Assembly (NCBI GenBank): GCA_905221605.1
Contig: CAJNDS010000757.1
Span: forward strand, 840,191 to 904,190
Origin: Symbiodinium natans
Taxonomy: Eukaryota; Sar; Dinophyceae; Suessiales; Symbiodiniaceae
Length of the DNA stretch: 64,000 bases
Reading direction: 5' to 3'
The notes under the pieces are model-generated. The model saw only the letters and a program-made list of their open reading frames with translations. It ran no database searches and was not told where the DNA came from. Positions 1 to 10,959 of this stretch are shown here, piece by piece (position 1 is the first letter of the stretch; every line of letters starts with the position of its first letter). The position numbers and the translations under genes are program-made.

Positions 1-2507
1 CCTTAGCTTCGCCTTGGTCCAGGTCAACATGTTCGTGGCTCGTCTGAAACTCGCAATCAACTACCTCATCAAGACATGAAACATCCAGCAATTCGGGGTT
101 TTCGGGCTCAACACACACTCTCGCAGAGCTGCGATGACCTCGATTCGAAGTCGAACGATGAAAATCACGACTCGAAGACGACTTGCGAGACCGACTTCGA
201 CGAAACTGTTCCGTTTTGGCGATCAAATCTTGCGGTTTCAGCGCTAAAGGATGGTCATTCCGAACTGACGCAAGCCAACTAACTGAAGCAAACATGGTTG
301 GTCTCAGCGTTACGCCGTGCTTTCGGACGGTAATTACGCCCTGCTGGTCGCACATCGCTGGCTCCCAACCTCCATTCTGACAAAGCAAGTTGATGTTCAG
401 CAAATTGTGTTTGATCTGATCGGAAATGACGGCTTCAAACCTAGCCCTACACATGTACACAGCGTCACCCTCATGCTCAGAACTGCTCTTCGATGATGCT
501 GGGGTGGTGGTTTCAAAGCAAACTTCCACTAAAACATGTGTTGATCCGCCAATTTCAACGGAATCTCCAGTCGCAGTCTCCGCATATGACTTCGGGCGTC
601 CTTCCAACCAACTCAGGATTTTCACGTGGTCGCTCTCAAGCGTCTCTCTCGTGATGATGTGGAACGAACTACCAGAGTCAATCAGCCAGTAAATGCGATC
701 ATCTGAAGGAAAACTAACCACTTGGTTCGTGAGCATCATACCAAAGTGATATCCCTCCAGAAACGTCTTGATTGATGACTGTGCTTTTCCACTACCCTTG
801 GTTGTGGGCTGCACTGCTGCTTTCGCCGAAGTAGACGATGAAGATGATGGTGCCTCTGGCTGCGTCGTAACGGCCTGGCTCGTCGCCGCTGCGGCTTTGT
901 CCTTCGGAGGTGCCCAGCAGTCGCGTGCCCAGTGTCCAGTCTTCCCGCAGTTCCGGCAGACATCCGTCTTCTTCGCCTCTCTGCTCTTGCTTCGAGCTTT
1001 GTCCCCTTTTCCGCTTCGCTCACCTTTCTTGTCCTTTCCTTTCGCTTTGCCGCCCTTCAGTCCCTTTTCTCCTTTCTCGCCTTTGTTGCCCTTGTTGCCC
1101 TTGGAGCCTTTGTTGCCCTTGTCTCTGTCGCCCTTCTCGCCCTTACCGCCCTTGAAAGCATTCGCATTCCCGGATGCTCCTTCTCTCTGGAAGTCCATCA
1201 CACGAAGTTGCTCGTCGTAGAACTGTAAACCAGTCATCAGCTCACTCATGCTTCTTGTTGAGTGATGGAGGAGCAGATACCTCTTGGTCTCAGAATCTAA
1301 GTGCTTCATCAGGCACAAGACTCCCTCTTGTTCTCCGATGAGCAACTCCGGGAAGCGATGCTTCACCTGCGCCTCGAACTTGAGGAGTTCGGTGGTGTAC
1401 CACCTAGCGACATCAAGTGGTCGCTTGAGGTGTTTCGGCGGCACCAGGCCTAATGCCTGCTCGCGAAGGGCTTGTCCTTCTACTCTGGAGCGAACGGACA
1501 ATTCATTGTTCAAAGAACGCCAGAGTTCATATCCGGCACTTGCTCCCATCTGCTTTACCTCGATGAGATGCACCAAATCCTGCCCACGCTGGAACTTGCT
1601 CATGGACTGACGAAGCAAAAACCAAAGTTTGGTCGACCGAGCTGCTTTCCCGGCTTCAAGCTTCACTTGCAAGACTTCCACACTGCTACTCATCGCCTCC
1701 TGCAACTCCGTAGCGTACCGATCGTCAAGCAAACAAAGCCAGCTTGTAAGTTCGTCTCTGTAAGCTGTCCAAACTCGGATTTCAGCATGTCTACTCGTCA
1801 TGGACGCATAGTTCAGCTGAGGCAATTGTGGGATGTAGCCCTCTGCCCTCTTGTTTCGTACACCAGAGTCTACTTCCATATCCACAGCGGTCGATGCATT
1901 CGCAGATGATGCTGAGGGGTTTCCTCCAGGGGTAGGACTCGTCGACGATGAAGTTGTAGCTGTTGCATTTTGTGCATTTGCAGCATTCGCACTTGCAAGC
2001 TGCAATGCCTGCGTCAGCATGGCACTCATCTGTTGAAGTTGAGCTGCCTGCTGTCGGATCTGCTCGTCCTGTGCTTGCGGCATTGCTCTTGTGAACTCCA
2101 TCTGTTGAGCTACTCCAGGTGCACTGCATATTCGGAACTTGAAGGGGCTCTTGTGGTGCTGTCTGAGGGGGTGTTCCCATCTGGTAGAACTGAGGTCCAA
2201 ACAAAGGCACAGCCCCAACTGGTGGCTGATGGCCTGCTCCAGTCGTAGCTGTCCACTGCCTTGGGTCTACTCCGCGTGGAACTGAAGCTGGTCGTGCTGG
2301 CAAAGACCTTCCACGTTCTCTTCTCCCACGGGCACTTGGTGACCTTGCACCAGAAAGCCCTGTGGAACTCAGGCTGCTTGCACTGCGGCCTCTCGGAGAA
2401 CGGTCTCCAGGTACACGTTCTTCACCATTGTCCATGCTGGAGCACGAAGGCTCCGCTACCACGTTGAAACTCGTGGCACAGCTACGGGGCCTAAGGGACC
2501 TCAGCAA
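1..2507 (-). pseudogene. Ty1/copia gag-protease (5' half of gag-pol), frameshifted, left end cut by window
   Basis: Capsid/nucleocapsid and protease part of a copia-type LTR retrotransposon polyprotein. One minus-strand frame is open from about 2115 to the left edge. It holds a gag-like helical region, a Lys/Gly-rich linker (about 1000-1160), a CCHC zinc knuckle CRNCGKTGHWARDC at 917-958, and the aspartic protease signature LIDSGSS (catalytic DSG at 671-679), followed by the protease-type HNLLN segment near 385. The N-terminus (MDNGEERVPGDRS from 2435, or an in-frame codon at 2507) lies in another frame; the two frames meet near 2110-2130, so at least one indel breaks the gene. Integrase and RT would lie beyond the window. 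Assignment to Ty1/copia rests on the gag-knuckle-protease order and on the copia RT found at 5.1-7.8 kb; gypsy is less likely but not excluded. Confidence 0.8.
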
Positions 2508-3295
2508 GACAAGTGCGGACTCTTTTCACTGCGCTGTTCACAGCTTCTCGAGCTCCGCTCGTCTTGAGCCAATCTAAACACTGTGGGTAGGTTCCTAGCA
2601 CCTCTTAGGTGCTCTGCTGAGCTCTGTGCAGACCTAAACTAGCTTGAGTCACTTCTGGTCACCAAATACCAGGTCACAAACAGGAAACGAGTTCCGACAA
2701 ACGTTTCGAGAAAACGAACAGAAAACGGTTCTTCCCACTCAAAACAAGGTCTCACCAAGCCAAAAGAAATCTGCACTGCCTAAAACCATCTTCACAAAGA
2801 CGGATAATGACATTCTTCGGGTGAGGAAAGATGCTGATGTGTGGATTGCCCCTAGAAGTGGAATTCGCTTTAATTTTCTTAGCAAGTGCAATGGTCTTAG
2901 AAGAGTCTGTTAGGTTCGTTCGCATGGCTAGCTGCAGTTTTTGTTTTCTGGTTAGTTGCACTTACACACAGCAGCGGCTCCAACGTTGATCAGGTTGAAA
3001 TGAGTGCTCCCGCCCAGCTATAGCCCTTCTGGTCATGCAAGTTACCGGAAAACGAGATTTCTCGTGGCAGAGGATCTGATCCTCCCTGCGAGGGGCATCC
3101 TAGCCGGTCGCAACAATGATGGCCAGGGTTTATCTCCAGCCAATACTGCGGTGTCGGACCTGCCGAGTGTCATCAATGCCAGTTTTCCTGCAATGCTCAG
3201 CTACACATTGGCTGGGTGCACTGCTCGCATTCAAGTCCCAGCGTACGGCAGGGCTGCCCATTGTTCTTGGTTTCCTGAATCTGACAACAAAAATT
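2508..3295. other. Spacer, possible 5' LTR/leader of the minus-strand copia element
   Basis: No convincing gene. By position this should hold the leader and 5' LTR of the element at 1-2507, but no second LTR copy is in the window to define the ends. On the minus strand TTGGCTCAAG (2563-2572) matches the 3' end of the dinoflagellate spliced leader. A pyrimidine-rich stretch and CAG near 2974 could be a plus-strand splice acceptor. Confidence 0.3.
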
Positions 3296-3577
3296 ACTGA
3301 CCTGCAAATCAATGTGCCGCCTGCAGCCATGGTGGCCTTCTTGGATGGCCGCGCTTATCGGTGTCCCAAGTGCCCTGCTGCCAGGTATGTGATGGATGCG
3401 CACAGTGGACTGCCACAAGTCACTGGCCAAGCCTCCCAAGAAGCCTTGCAGGCATGGGCCGCAGCTGCCAAGCACACGGACGTGGAAACGGCCAGGCTTG
3501 CCCAGCCCAGCCTGAATACGTTCCTAGGCATCAGGTACAGCCAAGACAGTGGCACCAAACACATACATCGGGTGTGA
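3296..3577 (+). CDS. Candidate exon, unknown product
   Basis: An open frame with coding-like composition ends at a TGA at 3575-3577. The part from about 3296 reads as a possible exon: it starts ITDLQINVPPAAMVAFLDG, includes a C-P-K-C pair (YRCPKCPAARYVMDAH) and an Ala/Gln-rich helical segment. The frame continues upstream to 3116 but looks less coding-like there. I do not recognise the family. No neighbouring exon was found, and the next block downstream is telomere-like repeat. It could be a stray exon or chance. Confidence 0.25.
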   Translation, partial: TDLQINVPPAAMVAFLDGRAYRCPKCPAARYVMDAHSGLPQVTGQASQEALQAWAAAAKHTDVETARLAQPSLNTFLGIRYSQDSGTKHIHRV

Positions 3578-3840
3578 AGGTGTGTCTAAATCTTTGTTCG
3601 GGCGGCAAGCCGCTGCCATCTTCTAGCGAACACCTATTCGTGCTGTGGCAACATGAGACAACAGATCTGACATTGCTGGTCCACATACGCTCAAACCTGC
3701 CTTCTTCAACTGCACCAACTGCACATTCGCAAGCTCCCCCCCATCCCCCTGACTCTAAATTTTTCTGGCCCAAAAAAAGGAACTAAATGCCGGGTGGGGG
3801 TGGATGGGTGGGTATAAACCCCTGGTGCTCTCCAACCAAC

Positions 3841-4160
3841 CCTAAACCCTAAACCCTAAACCCTAAAACCTCAACCCTAAACCCCGAACCCCGATTCCCG
3901 AACCCCGAAAGCAAATCTGAAGGCAACCTTCGAATCTGAACAAGGCCCCTTGCCTGGCTGGGTTTAGGGTTTAGGGTTTAGGGTTTAGGGTTTGGGGTTT
4001 AGGGTTTTAGGCTTTAGGCTTTGGGGTTCAGGGTTTGGGTTTAGGGTTTAGGGTTTGGGGTTTAGGGTTTTAGGGTTTAGGGGTTAGGGTTTAGGGTTTA
4101 GGTTTTAGGGTTTAGGGTTCAGGGTTTCGGGTTTCGGGTTTGGTGTTTGGGGTTTAGTCC
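3841..4160. repeat. Interstitial telomere-like tracts, opposite orientations
   Basis: CCCTAAA repeats (3841-3890) are followed after about 70 bp by degenerate TTTAGGG repeats (3961-4160). The heptamer is the plant/dinoflagellate telomere type. Many units carry single-base changes, so the tract is old. The two tracts have opposite orientation. Confidence 0.9.
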
Positions 4161-4769
4161 GGTCCGGGGTACCTCCTCTAATCGGGCCTCTATGTTTAAG
4201 GCACCAGAAGTAGAACACCGCTTGGCGGAATGAATGCCAGACAGCCTTGTCAAGGAAGAAGACTCGCGGTCCTAATGCCTCTTGCTGCAGACGGAGCGTG
4301 CCGATCCACTGGCACTTTCTCGACCGATGCTGCGAGGAGCTCCTTTGCGCAGTCTTGCAAGAAAGAAATCAAGGCTGGTTCACCGTCTGAAAGATCCAAA
4401 CCACTTGACTGCACTCACACGCATGCTGTCGGTTCCAGGTATCACGCCCAGGCAAAAGCACGACACAAGCAACACTCGGTCGAAAAACAGCCATTCTATA
4501 AGAAGCGTCAGACCATTTCAATTTAAAAACTGACTAAAAATGTTCAATGTTTTGGTTGGCCACCGAGGCCGCAAGAGCAAGTCGGATGGCGTCAAGGAAA
4601 TGGGCAGGGGGAGGTCCGGTCTAAATTCTTGACAGTGCCTTTGCCCAAGTGTCTCTGTGCCCTGCAGCGATGGTGGTCCCGATGAGATTTGAGATGGATT
4701 TGGTAAAGGGGGTGTTGAAGATACTTTCTGGAAGGCCCCAACCGCCTCAAGAAGAAGCGCTGCCTGTAG
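4161..4769. other. Unassigned stretch upstream of copia pol remnant
   Basis: It should contain the integrase end of the element at 4770-8206 if that copy were complete, but I see no HHCC zinc-binding motif or DDE core in any frame. Open frames of about 80-100 codons at 4230-4533 show no recognisable motif. The telomere-like tract ending at 4160 probably marks the point where the element is truncated or interrupted. Confidence 0.4.
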
Positions 4770-7700
4770 ACCAGCTCAAGCACCTCTGCCGGACACCAAC
4801 CTCCGTGGACCCACCCGCCTGAGTGGATTGAGAAGTATGGACCCACACCAAAATGCAGGGCATGCCGAGCGAGATTGCCAAAGGGGGTGATCGAGAGCAC
4901 TCTGCGACACACTGAGAGGTGCAGGGCTAGGTGTGTGAAGTTTGTGCGTGAACAGTTTGATTCCGGAACAAAGGTGTTGACGGATGAGGTTGCGCAACAT
5001 GATGATGGTGCAGGCGTTGGTGACCTTGAGTTTGGTGAAGACGTTGAGCGTGAAGTTGAGCATGACACTGTTGTACATGGTGACCTAGTTGAGCGTGCGT
5101 TGAGCGGTGAGGATGTGCCAGAGTTGGAGCTGCCCGGAGATGTGTCCGGAGGAGGCCTGTCAGGAGCAGAACCCGACAATGAGCCCGGGGAAGCTGCGGA
5201 GGACGAGGAAAGGAGACCTCTTGGAGGACTACGTGGTGGCTGAAGAAGACTTGATGGCTGTTGAATCAGAACCGCTGGAGCACGCGCCTGAGGACGCCAT
5301 GATGGAAATCGCAAGCCGAGTTGGTGAACGCGAGGCAGTGTTCGCAACTACTTCACCTGGTGGAGAAGAAGTTGTCACTCTGGGAGGAGGACAGGTGAGA
5401 GTCTCCAAGCCGTCTGGGTCACGAGACGACGTGACGGAAGTGTCGCTTGACTTGGAGGAGACGTACGCCGGAATGCTTCGCGAGTTGGCAGCTCTGGAAT
5501 CATTGTCTGTTGGTGATCTGATCTCTGAGAGTGAACTGCCGCCAAAGAAGAGAGTCATCTCTACACGCTGGGTGGTGGCAGACAAACGTGAACGAGTAGA
5601 CGGAAAGGAAAAACGTCTGGTACGCTGCAGAGTGGTGGCAAGAGACTTTGCTGCAGGCCTCTCTGCGGCACAACTTGGATTGAGTTCTCCCACAGCAAGT
5701 GCGGAGGCCTTGAAGATCTTCTTGGCCTACGCTGGAGCCGTAGGAAACAACATCCTAGGCCTGGACGTATCAACCGCGTTCTTGTTTGCGGAGTTGATCG
5801 GAGAAGAGATCATAATCATGTTACCAGATGGTTGCAGAGGACTAAATGGCGAGCGTCTTTTCATGAGATTGAGGAAAGCCCTTTATGGGTTGAGATCGGC
5901 CTCATTACACTGGACTCGTCATCTGTCGCGCCTACTCAAGAAGATGTTCAACATGACCCCGTGCGAGACGGAGGCATGCCTCTTCGCAGGCACGTACAAG
6001 CAGCACAAGGTGCTCATCTTGGCTTACGTCGACGATATCTTGATCACCTGCAGCTCGGATCAGGTGATGCACGAGATGATAGAGCGCCTGCGAGGTGAGC
6101 TGAAGCTGAAGGTGACGGCAGAATTGGACAAGGACAAGAAGATCGTCTTTCTAGGGCGAAACATAGTGAGAACCGAGGTGGGAGGCGATATCCATTTTGG
6201 AATGGATGAGTCCTATGTCGCGGACGTTCTTGGAGAGGACCAGTTGGAGAACGCGAAACCGCAGCCTACTCCACCCAGTCTCCGAGACATGCTCGACAAG
6301 GCGATGGACGATCCCACGGAGCAAGCACCGTTGAGCCCAGAGGCAGCAGGCAGATACCGGCGAGCTCTTGGGAAGTTGGCATGGTTGGCGACAACAAGGG
6401 CCGACATGCCTTACTGGGTGAGCATGCTGTCGCGCGGACAGGCAAACCCGTTACAAGTGCACGAGAAGGCCATGCGTGCAACGCTGAGATACCTGAAGAC
6501 CGTCGCCGGGTACTACTCGTTGTTTCCCCGACAGTCGAAGGACGAGCTGCGACTTTGCGCGTTTGTTGATGCGTCTTGGGGATCGGAGCGATCCGTTTCC
6601 CGCCGATCGATATCAGGCGGATGCATCATGTTAGGCAGGGCGTGCAGAAAGAGCTGGAGCAGGCTCCAACAAGCTGTGGCTTTGTCTTCCGCCGAGAGTG
6701 AATTATACGCTTTGGTCGAGGGATCGAAGGAAGCGTTGGGCGTGAGATGCGCTATAGGACATATCTTCGACAACCTTGTAAGCTTGAAACTCCAGATCTT
6801 TTGTGATTCCGAGGCTGCGGTAAACATAAGCAAGATGGAAGGGCTCAGGAAGCTTAGGCACATAGAGCTCCGTTCATGCTTTGTGCAGTCTGAAGTGCAG
6901 ATGGGAAATATCTTGGTGGTTTCGATCAAGGGTGAGCACAATCCTGCGGATCTACACACCAAGAACCTCGATATCCATACGACCGTGAAGCACATGAAGT
7001 CCATTGGTTTGGTCGAGTTCACCCTTCCCAAGTTCGAGAAAGGAGCAACCGCCTTTGCCTCGGCCTTGCAAGCTTGTGTCGCGCGTGGTGAAGTTACGTC
7101 TTTGCTTGAGCGTGGAAAGTGGAAGCAGGGTAGCTGTAGGTGGTTGATGATCGAGTTCTGTGCGCCTCTTCTATCCACGTTTTCGAGAGTTGCTGTAGAC
7201 GAGTTCCCTTCTGTGCACGTGGTGACGGTGACGGAGTCGGACGACGCCAGGAGAGCGGACACGGTTGCAGCCTTGAAAAGCTTGTGCGTGGAAGCGATTC
7301 GACAGAACATGCGCGTGTACCTGTGGAGCAGCACGCCCTGCACCGGTGGTTGCCCATATCAGCGTATGTGGTTGCAGAATGGCGGAGAAGCACACCGTGC
7401 GCGCATAAGCAGTCTGCTTGATACACACAGGAAGTTGTGGAAATCGCTACTGAGCTTGGTGCCGTTTGTGCATGCTTGGAGCATAGAATGGCCCTGGAGG
7501 TGTCAGTACTGGACATGGAACCAAACTCGAAGCTTCCTGGAAGGTCAGAAGTACCCTATCTATGAGTGTATGGTTGAAGCTTGTGCACTTAACATGCGAG
7601 GGAGAGACGATCTGTTGATCCGAAAGCAGTGGAAAGTAGTCTGTACTCTTCCCCAGCTCGGTAAGGTCCTCGACGTCAGTAGGTGCACCAAGGACCACCG

Positions 7701-7788
7701 CCACTCTGAGAGGTTTGACCTGAGAGCCACCCAGCACTACCCCGAGTCTTTGTGCAAGATCGTTCTTCGTATTATTTCCAGTTTGTAA
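4770..7788 (+). pseudogene. Ty1/copia pol 3' part: RT, RNase H and C-terminal MTase-like domain
   Basis: Replicative part of a copia polyprotein. The upstream frame (4770-5243) carries a Cys/His motif (CRAC, then HTERC, 4851-4919) and an acidic linker. It must shift frame near 5200-5225 to join the long frame (first ATG 5113, stop 7786-7788). In that frame RT begins near residue 130. Its core has LDVSTAFLF, the catalytic YVDD at residues 307-310 (6025-6036), then RNase H with D488, E530, D567 and a terminal ADLHTK (D615). About 265 further residues follow. These contain IEFC (682-685), STPCTGGC (742-749) and IEWP (793-796), an order that recalls the SAM-loop, Pro-Cys and Glu motifs of C5 methyltransferases; I recall this tail on other dinoflagellate copia proteins. 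RT catalytic residues are intact, but the linker frameshift and missing integrase/gag make this copy non-autonomous. Confidence 0.85.
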
Positions 7789-8008
7789 AGCCGTTTTACC
7801 TCAAGCAAACCCGCTGTCTGTGTATAGGGAGGAGCCGCTATGTCGCTTGTTGAGCGTGTAGGGTTGTTGGCAACTAGCGTGGAGAACCGTCTGAGAGTTT
7901 GGACAGTGTTGCAACCCTTGGAGCAGCAAGTGATTGCTCTTGTTGGTGACAGCTGTGTGTAGTCTTTTGCTTGGATTGAGCTGCGTCGGCTGTGCGTGGG
8001 GTTTGTCA

Positions 8009-8206
8009 ATGTCTAGGCATAGACCAAAGAAGGCAGGAGTCTTCCCGGGACACGTCTTCTTCTCGCCGTACGGTGATTGCTATCACCTGAAGGATGACTG
8101 TCACGCGTTGAGGAACAGGCTTACGGTTAAGAACCTTTGCACGTGTTGCTTGGACAGGGGCGTTTTCGAGGCCCAGCGGGCAAACATCCCACGGCCAACG
8201 CGCTAA
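8009..8206 (+). CDS. Small ORF downstream of copia pol, Cys/His (Ada-like zinc) motif
   Basis: A 65-residue ORF from ATG 8009; the frame is open upstream to 7934 and there encodes a hydrophobic, Cys-containing stretch that could be a signal anchor if a non-AUG start or an upstream exon is used. The core reads GDCYHLKDDCHAL, then LCTCC, giving a Y-H-x4-C ... C-x-C-C pattern. This resembles the short zinc-binding modules of the Ada/nuclease-associated type (YH...C...L...C..C). It starts about 220 bp after the pol stop and lies before a purine tract that could be the polypurine tract, so it probably belongs to the retroelement as a second ORF. Function unknown; zinc binding is inferred from residues only. 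Confidence 0.5.
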   Translation: MSRHRPKKAGVFPGHVFFSPYGDCYHLKDDCHALRNRLTVKNLCTCCLDRGVFEAQRANIPRPTR

Positions 8207-8230
8207 GCGCTGAGGCTTCGAGCTTCGAGC

Positions 8231-8631
8231 CCAAAGGGGGTGTAGATAGTCAACGTTTTGTGGGCTCTCAGTTTGAGTAGGAAGTGTGTAGTGTAGAGGT
8301 CAGCTCTGTTTTCCTGCGTTGCCACGGTTTTAGAGTGTTTTGCATCTGTTTGGAGCTGTGCAAGCACCTTGAGTGGCATTTGAGTTGTGTGAGCTGTCTG
8401 CGACTATGCAGCTTCAGTTTTGGAGAGTGTTTAAAGCCCAGTGTTTGACTTAGGAAGCCCCACATGCAAACGCATGTTGTTTGGCTCAAGACCGGAGTCG
8501 TGTTTCAGTGCGAGAAAGCTGAAAGAAGTGTTTGGAGTGCCTGTGAGCTGTGTGACTGTGAGGGGTTACTTGCACTTGGTACTTTGGGACACGAGTGAGT
8601 TGCTTGTCTTGTGCGTGACTTTGGTCTTTTA
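8231..8631 (+). other. Possible polypurine tract and start of copia 3' LTR
   Basis: CCAAAGGGGG (8231-8240) followed directly by TG (TGTAGATAGT) has the layout of a polypurine tract plus LTR start, just downstream of the element's last ORF. The LTR end cannot be fixed because no second LTR is in the window. No gene is seen. Confidence 0.35.
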
Positions 8632-9115
8632 CGTTTGTCTTTCGTTTTGGTTGCGTGTTGCAATTCTTCCCTGGATTCAGCACCATTCCAAGAATTTTCA
8701 AAATTTCTGAAGTCTCCGAAAATGTGGAAAAAAACCTCAAAATCAACACTTGATCAGTTAAATTTGTTGAATTTATTCTGGTGTTTCGCTCGCTTCGCTC
8801 GCACTTATTCACATTCTGGTAATACATTTTTGCAATTTTCAAGTGGTTTGGCTTGGGCGTCGCGCGCAACTCGTCTCGTCCTGCAGTTGATTTCTGTCCA
8901 AACCGCGCTGTTTTAAAACACTTGTTTCAAAGCATTGAACTTTTCCAAGCTGCAGTTTCCACCGATGTTGACTCTGCACCCTTCTCTCCGCTTCTGCCTT
9001 CAGGCCTTGCGCCAAAACCTGGAGAATCTGAAACCCAAGATGAGGGGCAGCAAAATTGATCGAAGAGGTAGGGAAGCTCCAGTGACCTCCACAGTTAGGG
9101 AAAGTTCCGGTTCCA
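8632..9115 (+). repeat. Left arm of large inverted repeat
   Basis: This arm is the imperfect reverse complement of 9856-10225. Landmarks: TTTGTCTTTCGTTTTGGTTG at 8634 matches the reverse of 10206-10224; the palindromic GCTCGCTTCGCTCGC at 8789-8803 recurs inverted near 10067; the CTTCAGGCCTTGCGCCAAAA block at 8998-9017 recurs inverted near 9950. The left arm has about 80 extra bases (about 8890-8970). Confidence 0.75.
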
Positions 9116-9855
9116 AACAAGTTCACACTTTGCCGCCTTGCTGCCTGCTGTTCTAATTGTGGGGGAAGACTGACACAAGACTTAAACTGGAACCGACTGA
9201 GAGGCTTATTTGTTTTACTCGCAACGAGGAGCCTCGTTTTTTCACTGCGAATGGGTGTGGTGTGTTGTTTCGGCGCTTTGGCAGAGAGTCGTGTGTGTTG
9301 ATGGTGTGTGTTATTATGTGGGCAAAGTGCCTTAGTGGGTGGTGTGCGTTTGCGTGTGTGTTGGCTGGGCGCGTGGTGGAAGGTGTGGATTTGGAGACAC
9401 AACTTGAATGCCAGCTAAAGACAAGTTTTAGCCAAGAACACGCGTATCGACGGCGTTTTTTGTTTTCTTGGGTGTTAATGCAATCAGTATCGAATAGAAA
9501 AAAATCTTGTTTGTCTGTGAGTTGATTTCAATTGTTATTAAACTCAAATGGGTTCCAAAAGTAGCTCAATTCTGGGCACCGAAAACGGACCAGATTTTGG
9601 ATTTCCTGTGTGAACATACAAGGCCACCCAGGTTTGGAGCCTCAAATTGGAACCCAAGCTTAGGAGCCATTTTTGGGCCCAGTTGCGGCGTTTTTTTCAC
9701 ACACGGGAAGCCAGATCTGGCTTTCACAGCAACACACAGACACCACTGCAAGGTCACTGTTTTTTATTGGTGTCAGTTTCAGATGCAATTTTTTCAGTGT
9801 CTTTCTGGTCAATCGACAGCTTACCGGGCTGACAGCACTCACCAAAACACTTGCT
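9116..9855. other. Spacer between inverted-repeat arms
   Basis: About 740 bp of moderately AT-rich DNA. Open frames up to about 120 codons occur but show no motifs or convincing codon pattern. I see no transposase or other gene that would explain the flanking inverted arms. Confidence 0.5.
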
Positions 9856-10225
9856 GAACGATCTCTAACTGCGGAGGTCACTGAAGCTTTCCCACCTCGA
9901 TCGATTTTTTGTCCCTTCCATCTTGGGATTTCAGATTTTCACGTTTTGGTGCAAGACCTGAAGGCAGGTGCAGAGTCAAATTCCGGTCAACTGCGACGAG
10001 TTGCGCGCACGTCCAAGCCAAACCACTTTGAAAATTGCAAAATGTATTACCAGAATGTGAATAAGTGCGAGCGAAGCGAGCGAAACACTAGAATGAATTA
10101 CAACAAATTTAACTGATCAAGTGTTGATTTTGAGGTTTTTTCCACATTTTCGGAGACTTCAGAAATTTTGAAAAGTGCTGAATCCAGGGAAGAATTGCAA
10201 CATGCAACCAAAATGAAAGACAAAG
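9856..10225 (-). repeat. Right arm of large inverted repeat
   Basis: Inverted copy of 8632-9115 with scattered mismatches and lacking about 80 bp present in the left arm. The outer part (10010-10225) matches base by base over long runs, including the GAGCGAAGCGAGCGA motif. Confidence 0.75.
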
Positions 10226-10581
10226 AATTGAGGGCCTGAAAGAAAGAGTTTCTTCTGCTCAATCTGTCAAATTTCAGTGTGTTTGGCCATTTTGGAAAGT
10301 TAAAGACAAGAGAACGCAATCGAAGCTTTGTCAAAAAAAGTCCGAATGGAATGGAAATCCAGGCTGGGCGACTCTCAAGTCGTTCTGGACATGATGATGG
10401 GTCGGTGTGATTGTTTTTCTTTTAATGTTCGCAAGAACTGCAAAAACATTGGTTTTTTTCTTTTTGAACTTTGGAGAAATCGAGAAACTGGAAAGAAGTC
10501 AGAGTCGTAAAACTTAGCAATTTTCTTTATTCAGAGCAGATTCATAAACAGCAATACTTTTTTTGTTTTTTTTCTTTCAGT
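10226..10581. other. AT-rich stretch, no gene seen
   Basis: T-rich runs including a polypyrimidine tract ending in CAG near 10580 on the plus strand, which looks like a splice acceptor but leads into no plus-strand coding frame. It abuts the 3' limit of the LINE remnant on the minus strand. Confidence 0.4.
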
Positions 10582-10959
10582 TCAAATTGCCTTCGCCCGT
10601 CTGAAAAGAATTTTTCTCTTGCTTGTCAAAAGTACAATGTGCATCTGACCAGTTCTGTGGCACCTTGTTTTCCCGTTCTGCCAGTTTTTGTGTGGCCTTT
10701 TGGACGCCGGAAAGAATTGTGCAGTAACTTCATGTAGCTTGCTCGGAAGAGCATCAAGGTCCGCAGCAGTCTTTAGATTAGCAAAGAGTGGCTGCGAGGC
10801 CTGCCTGAATGCAATCGCTTGATCGGACCAGTGTCCTTTTGCCACAAGCTTGGCTTGCTCCACAATTCTTTCGCGGTCAACGTTTGGCTGGCTGGCGGGC
10901 GGTTTCCGCCATTCAAATCTACGGATAGGAAGAGGGCAGTGACAGGGATGTGATAGCCG

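Noticed and set aside
4592-5347. 251-codon minus-strand frame
   Set aside because: Shadow of the copia linker; Ser/Pro-rich without motifs.
6513-7343. 276-codon minus-strand frame
   Set aside because: Antisense shadow of the copia RNase H and C-terminal domain.
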